The notes beneath the pieces were generated by a model. It was not told the DNA's origin and searched no databases. It was given only the letters and a program-made list of their open reading frames with translations. A DNA stretch of 64,000 nucleotides, from contig CM074758.1 in NCBI GenBank assembly GCA_037355855.1, positions 97,001 to 161,000 on the forward strand. Direction: 5' to 3'. Positions 59,686-64,000 of the stretch are shown in pieces. Source of the stretch: Pseudo-nitzschia pungens (lineage: Eukaryota; Bacillariophyta; Bacillariophyceae; Bacillariales; Bacillariaceae). The first letter of the stretch is position 1; each line of letters starts with the position of its first letter. A program made the position numbers and the translations under genes.

Positions 59686-61041
59686 TTATACGAGTCGCAC
59701 GATCCGCCGCTTGGAGGGCTCAAACTCGTCGTTCAAGGGCGACAACAACGACGACGACGACGATAAAGACAACGAGGACAACGCCGCGGCGCTGCCCATC
59801 GGCCTTCCCCATGCCGCGCGCTCGTCCGAGAGTGCCATCGCCCGGGCCCGCTCGGACGCAACCACCGCCCGCTTCCGGTAGGCCTCCATGATGGTTTGCT
59901 CCGCCTCCTCGCCGCGATACCCCGCGTTCCTCTGGGCCTCCATCACCGCCCGAAAGGCCAGCAAACGGCGCTCGAGGCTCGCGCTCCGTTCCGGCAATGC
60001 CCACCGCTCGAGGCCGCGGGGGGGAGTCCAGCGAAACGCATCGTCCTCGTCCTCGTCTTGTTCTCGGTGTTGGTCTCGTTCTGATTCTTGATGTGGTTGC
60101 TGGTGTTGCTGGTGTTGGTGTTGCTGGTGTTGGTGTTGCTGGTGTTGCTGGTGCTGTTGCTGGTGTTGCTGTTGCTGGAGCCGCCGCTTCTTTTGCTTGC
60201 GAAAGCTCTTCTTGAGGGCACCCAGCGCCTCCGTGTGGATGACCCTGTAGTCCTCGCGATCGAACCAGCAGCGGCGGTGCTCCTCTTCCGAGTACTCGTC
60301 GAGCGAGAGGAGGACCGGCCGAACCAATACGTGCTGGTGAAAGGAGACGCGTCGTTTGTGGGTTTGGGTGTGGGTGTGGGTGTTGGTTTGGGTCTGAGTG
60401 TGGGTGTGGGTGTTGGTTTGGGTCTGAGTGTGAGTGTTGGTTTGAGTATGGGTATGAGTATGAGTGTTGGTAGGAGTATGGGTATGAATATGAGTGTGGG
60501 AATGAGTATGAGAATGGGAATGAACATGGGAATGAGTGTGACTGTGCAGAGTGGTCATCATCTTGGATTCCGCTTGGTTTGTTTTTGTTGCCGATGAGGC
60601 CGTCAGAGGATGGCGGCGCACCAGGTGGATCCGGCGGTGGATTGGTGCTGGTGCTGATGTTGGTGTTGGTGATGTTGTTGTTGGTGATGTTGGTGGTGCT
60701 GGTGATGTTGTTGGTGATGTTGTTGGTGATGTCTTTGGTGATGTCTTTGGTGCTCCCGCCTTGTGGATTCCACAGTTGATGTCGTGAATGTTACTGGCGT
60801 TGCTGACGTTTCGAACGTCGTGGACGCCTTGGACGTTCACGGATGTCGTGCGGAGAGGAATTGATTGGTAGGTTGCACTTCTTGCACTACTAGTAGTAGT
60901 AGTACTAGTACTAGTAGTAGTCGAACTTGCCGATGAAGATGCTTTTGCTTTTGCTTTTGCTGCTTTTGCTGCTTTTGCTGTCGTTGCGTTTGCTGTTGCT
61001 GTTGCTGTTGCCGTGGGTGCCGAAGATGTCTGGATGCACAT
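59686..61041 (-). CDS. Uncharacterised protein with a diatom-conserved C-terminal domain, 451 aa
   Basis: ATG at 61039-61041 (minus), stop at 59686. The first half is low complexity encoded by microsatellites: Ala/Thr/Ser runs, a TSPTTSPTTSPAPP tract, a His/Thr tract (THTHTHTQTNTHTQ, about residues 165-230) and a Gln/His tract (QQHQQHQQH). The ordered part begins RRVSFHQHVLVRPVLLSLDE, continues YSEEEHRRCWFDREDYRVI and, after the Gln tract, RGLERWALPERSASLERRL and AEQTIMEAYRKRAVVASERA. This two-part pattern (V.F....V......Y...E...CW....DY..I and RGLE...) recurs in many diatom proteins of unknown function, from my recollection of the family. It is likely intracellular, with no signal peptide. 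No intron is needed. Confidence 0.75.
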   Translation of the reverse strand: MCIQTSSAPTATATATANATTAKAAKAAKAKAKASSSASSTTTSTSTTTTSSARSATYQSIPLRTTSVNVQGVHDVRNVSNASNIHDINCGIHKAGAPKTSPKTSPTTSPTTSPAPPTSPTTTSPTPTSAPAPIHRRIHLVRRHPLTASSATKTNQAESKMMTTLHSHTHSHVHSHSHTHSHTHIHTHTPTNTHTHTHTQTNTHTQTQTNTHTHTQTQTNTHTHTQTHKRRVSFHQHVLVRPVLLSLDEYSEEEHRRCWFDREDYRVIHTEALGALKKSFRKQKKRRLQQQQHQQQHQQHQQHQHQQHQHQQHQQPHQESERDQHREQDEDEDDAFRWTPPRGLERWALPERSASLERRLLAFRAVMEAQRNAGYRGEEAEQTIMEAYRKRAVVASERARAMALSDERAAWGRPMGSAAALSSLSLSSSSSLLSPLNDEFEPSKRRIVRLV

Positions 61042-62829
61042 GCTGACGACGAGGACTATTCTGTTCTGTTCTACTCTTGTTCTGTTCAGTTCAGTTCAGT
61101 TCAGTTCTGTTCCTTGCTCCTGTTACGTTCTGTTGTAGTAGAATACCGTTGGTAGAGGCAAAGATGTTATTCGTGTTGTGTTACGAGTGGTGGTTGCAAT
61201 AGCAATAGCAATAGCAATACTAGCAATAGCAATAGTAATGGCGATGGCGATGACGATGGTGGTCGTACTTGCTGCTGCTTGTGCTCCTGCTTGTCTTGCT
61301 GCTTGTGATGTTTTCGTTGTTCGTTGTTCGTTTTTCGTTTTTCGTTGTTCGGTTTGCGGTTTGCGGTTGAGTGTCCAAAGCTTTATGAAAGGCTGGGTGG
61401 GTCATGCAACCGTGAACAAAAGTTAATTAATACTTCGTACTTCGTATTCTATATTCTCCTCTGCGATGGCATTTGCGGTCGAACCCGGGACAACAAGCGA
61501 TTGATTTCGTCCTCGAATGAATCGAACGGAGTAGCACCCCTGCAGGAATGAATCAGAATTCGAATGGCGGAAGCAACAACAAGTTATGCATCCACTCCGA
61601 CCACTGACTGTAATTCCAATTTCAATTTCAATTTCAATTTCAATTATTCCAACTCCAATTCCATCCCCTTTTGCGATTATTCGTCGTCAGTCGCTGTAGC
61701 TGTCGCTGTCGCTGTCGCTGTAGCTGTAGCTGTAGCTGTAGCTGTAGCTGTTCTGGCATTATTCCATTGTGCATCCTCGGAAGTCGAAAGGCATTGTGCC
61801 TTTCCCTGCTACTCTCTAGCACGATTCAATCCAACCAAGACCACTCGGATATGTACACACATGAAAACATCTATGCTCGGATAAAATCCACAAGGTGGAA
61901 TTTGGCGATCAAAAGTATCTCTGTCGTTCCCAGCAGAGAACGAATGATAGTTGCATACACGTACATACGGTAAATCTTACGGTGTAGCAACAATTTCAAA
62001 CTGGATCCTCCCGTGTCTCGTCTCGATCCCAAAGCCTAAGGTTTACCGTACCGTGGCGTACCGTAGCGATAATCTTACCGTAACTTACGTAACCTTACCT
62101 CCCCCTCTCACAAAGAACAAACATCTACTACTATTACCGTAATTACTTTAAAACATGTCGTCGTTCTTGTTACAAATAACCTTACCGTAACTTACGTGTA
62201 CTACACGTAAACGAAACGACCAAAAACTTTGGCGAAGGGATCCACGACCAATCGTGAACACTACCGAAAATTTGTGAATGGTCCCGTCTCCGATTGATTC
62301 ATTGATTGATTCATTCATTCATTCATTCGGGGTAAGGTGAACTAAGGTTACGAGTAACCTTACGCTGATTGTCAAATTGTGTGCTTTTGAGTTTTAGAAC
62401 CAAACGGACTCAATTGAGAAACTTCGTAAGGTTACCGTATTACGAAGTAAGGTTACTACGTAGGTCCGATCTATTCTTAAACTACTTTTAAAAGAAGACC
62501 GACTTCGTCGAACGGTCGGAATTGTACGGGTAACCTTATCAGAACTTCAAGGAGAACATTGATTGATCAATTCATACGATTGAATAATGACTGAGACAAA
62601 TGACTCATGACTAGAGTGTCTGTGCGTTGTTCAAAGGATGACTTTTCTAAAAAACAATTAAGCTACTACAGTAGTACGGTATGGATCGCCTAAATAATAC
62701 TACCGTACTGTAAGAAGTAACAATTGAAATACGGTACGAGTACTCGTAATCTTACTACTAGTAAGAGTTTTTTTACCGGAAATTACTACCGGTGCCGTAA
62801 ACTTACAAGGAAGGTTAGTGACAGATTAG
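61042..62829. other. Intergenic with many microsatellites
   Basis: TTCAGTTCAG (61083-61105), GCAATA (61196-61230), TTCGTTGTTCG (61313-61350), TTCAATTTCAAT (61615-61645), GCTGTAGCTGTC (61690-61750) and ATTCATTCATTC (62295-62327). From 61960 on it is rich in TTACCGTAA, TACGAAGTA and GTAAGGTTAC words. No gene is supported. Confidence 0.55.
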
Positions 62830-62833
62830 CGGA

Positions 62834-63212
62834 ATGAGTGATTCCCGAAATAGGATTACTTATTTTTAAGTAGACATAAACATGAAACGTTGTATTTCGG
62901 GAACACATAAAAGGGTCATCTGAGTAACCACTTACTTACATGACTACAGTGAGGGGGGTCTCACTGTAGCGACATAAAAAATAAGTAAGGAATTCTTGAC
63001 TAAACGAAAACGACGAGTCCCACAACGCTTGCCGGTAATTGGAACTGTACTGAGAGTTTTTGTTTTCATTCAACAGGATTCCAAATTCTGATAAAGGCCT
63101 CGACCGTTATTAAATTATAAGTATTTTCCGTTATTGCGCGCCATAAATAAGTAACTCGGGGGTTACATAAACGATATACAGTATGTAACTTCTATTTCGG
63201 GAATCACTCATT
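62834..63212. repeat. Small non-autonomous inverted-repeat element, about 380 bp
   Basis: AATGAGTGATTCCCGAAATA at 62834-62853 is repeated in reverse complement at 63193-63212. The interior has another TATTTCGGGAACAC copy (about 62893) and a perfect 10-bp hairpin CTACAGTGAG/CTCACTGTAG at 62944-62969 with loop GGGGGT. No coding frame and no clear target duplication. Confidence 0.65.
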
Positions 63213-64000
63213 ATTTTTTATTTAACAGACGCGGACCGAAAAAAAAAAAAGAGCAACCCCCTGCTTACCTGCCTACCGGTAGAAACAATTGACTCACAGA
63301 GTAGAGATCACTGAAACCCCTCAGACCGTCATCATTGCCTTCTATTGACTGACTCGGAGGGGGGTTGAAAAAAATATTTGAATTGATCTTCATTATTTTT
63401 GGGAGAACACCACCATTCTTGTTCTTCGCTTCTTTTCCGAGAACATAACAACAGGCAGGTGACAATCTCTTGCTTTTGAGATTGAGACCACTCTTTTCGG
63501 ATGACGAGAGTGGTCGTCGGAACTGCCGAAAAGGTCTTTGCTAATTAAGGTTTACGGAGTACTTCGTACGGTCTTGGTTGGTATTGGTAGTGGGAACTGG
63601 GAATGGACTTGCTGAAGGAATGGATCGATGATCCGTACCGTAGTAGTAGTAATTTAGTACGAAGTAGTAGTGGTAGGAGTCCTCTCATGATTCTCCCTAT
63701 TCAGTACCGGTTGAAGAATACGAGTATCCGGCGGCACGAAAATGGAAACGGAAACGATAGAGCGTGATCTCAGGTTCAAGACAACGCCCAGCATTTTCGA
63801 ATTTCGAACGCTTGGTTTTTCTTCTTGCTGTTCTCACAATCACAGCATCTCGTCTTTTCAAAACAGACAGACCACCATCTGCATCTACAACAACCTGCCA
63901 GACCGGTCGATTCATTCCGATCCAGTAATCCAATAATCTTCTTCCGAAGCAAGAAGAAGCAAAACTACGACTGCGTCGCCTATCTACCGTACGGAGTTGT
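63213..64000. other. Intergenic; no supported gene to the window edge
   Basis: Contains an A run at 63238-63250 and TACGAAGTA-type words near 63560 and 63658. A 64-codon frame from the ATG at 63742 (METETIERDLRFKTTP) has no recognisable family and could be the start of a gene or chance. Confidence 0.4.

Noticed and set aside
59013..59891. 292-codon plus ORF with MRCDAMRCDA repeats, and minus partners with SHRIASHRIA
   Set aside because: The GATGC pentamer microsatellite keeps several frames open. The C-terminal part is antisense to the gene at 59686-61041.
62944..62969. Stem-loop CTACAGTGAG/CTCACTGTAG as a transcription terminator
   Set aside because: A bacterial-type terminator makes no sense in nuclear diatom DNA. 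There is no T tract and no gene upstream. It is treated as part of the small inverted-repeat element.

Overview
The window is eukaryotic nuclear DNA, most probably from a diatom (genus not resolved). The evidence is a fucoxanthin-chlorophyll a/c light-harvesting gene fragment, DUF4116 repeat proteins, a BspA-like (DUF285) surface protein, a conserved uncharacterised diatom domain protein, a diatom-type Ty1/copia element, short 76-111 bp GT-AG introns, and intergenic DNA saturated with short palindromic words such as TACGAAGTA, TACCGGTA and GTAAGGTTACC. No bacterial or organellar features are seen. Gene density is low and mobile or tandem-repeat DNA dominates.

Layout. 0.4-1.4 kb: a 5'-truncated light-harvesting gene (minus) joined head-on to DUF4116 debris (plus). 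2.3-6.5 kb: a subtelomere-like repeat complex with GGTTAGGGTT words and G-run minisatellites. 6.6-21.2 kb: a 181-bp satellite array split by a complete 11.87-kb non-LTR retrotransposon (8095-19960) with a perfect 21-bp target duplication, two overlapping ORFs (ORF2: endonuclease, reverse transcriptase, RNase H, zinc finger), a long repetitive 5' region and two 3' stem-loops. 21.5-22.9 kb: minisatellites. 24.2-28.0 kb: a 3.8-kb Mutator-like DNA transposon with 288-bp terminal inverted repeats and a 9-10 bp target duplication. 28.0-31.4 kb: 400-bp and 135-bp tandem arrays around a gag-only retroelement remnant. 32.2-34.0 kb: remains of a Myb/SANT-like protein and a tubby-C/LURP-one-like membrane protein gene carrying a frameshift. 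34.7-39.8 kb: further arrays and a 125-bp perfect inverted repeat pair. 40.2-48.2 kb: a two-exon host gene split by a very young, coding-intact copia element (41219-47530; LTRs identical by eye; GAAAA duplication). 48.2-53.1 kb: tandem arrays around a three-exon BspA-like surface protein gene (minus). 53.1-54.5 kb: a nest of long hairpins sharing the loop word GAGTGCAACGAG. 54.5-55.2 kb: an inverted copy of the subtelomere-like repeat. 56.2-58.1 kb: a large DUF4116 gene. 59.7-61.0 kb: a low-complexity-rich gene with a diatom-conserved domain. 61-64 kb: mostly simple repeats with one small inverted-repeat element.

No operon-like cooperation between genes is expected or seen. The genes share neighbourhood rather than pathway. 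The main story is repeated insertion of autonomous elements (LINE, MULE, copia) into satellites, repeats and a host gene. Those three insertions can be reconstructed to the base from their target duplications. All family names come from motif recognition by eye; no search was run.
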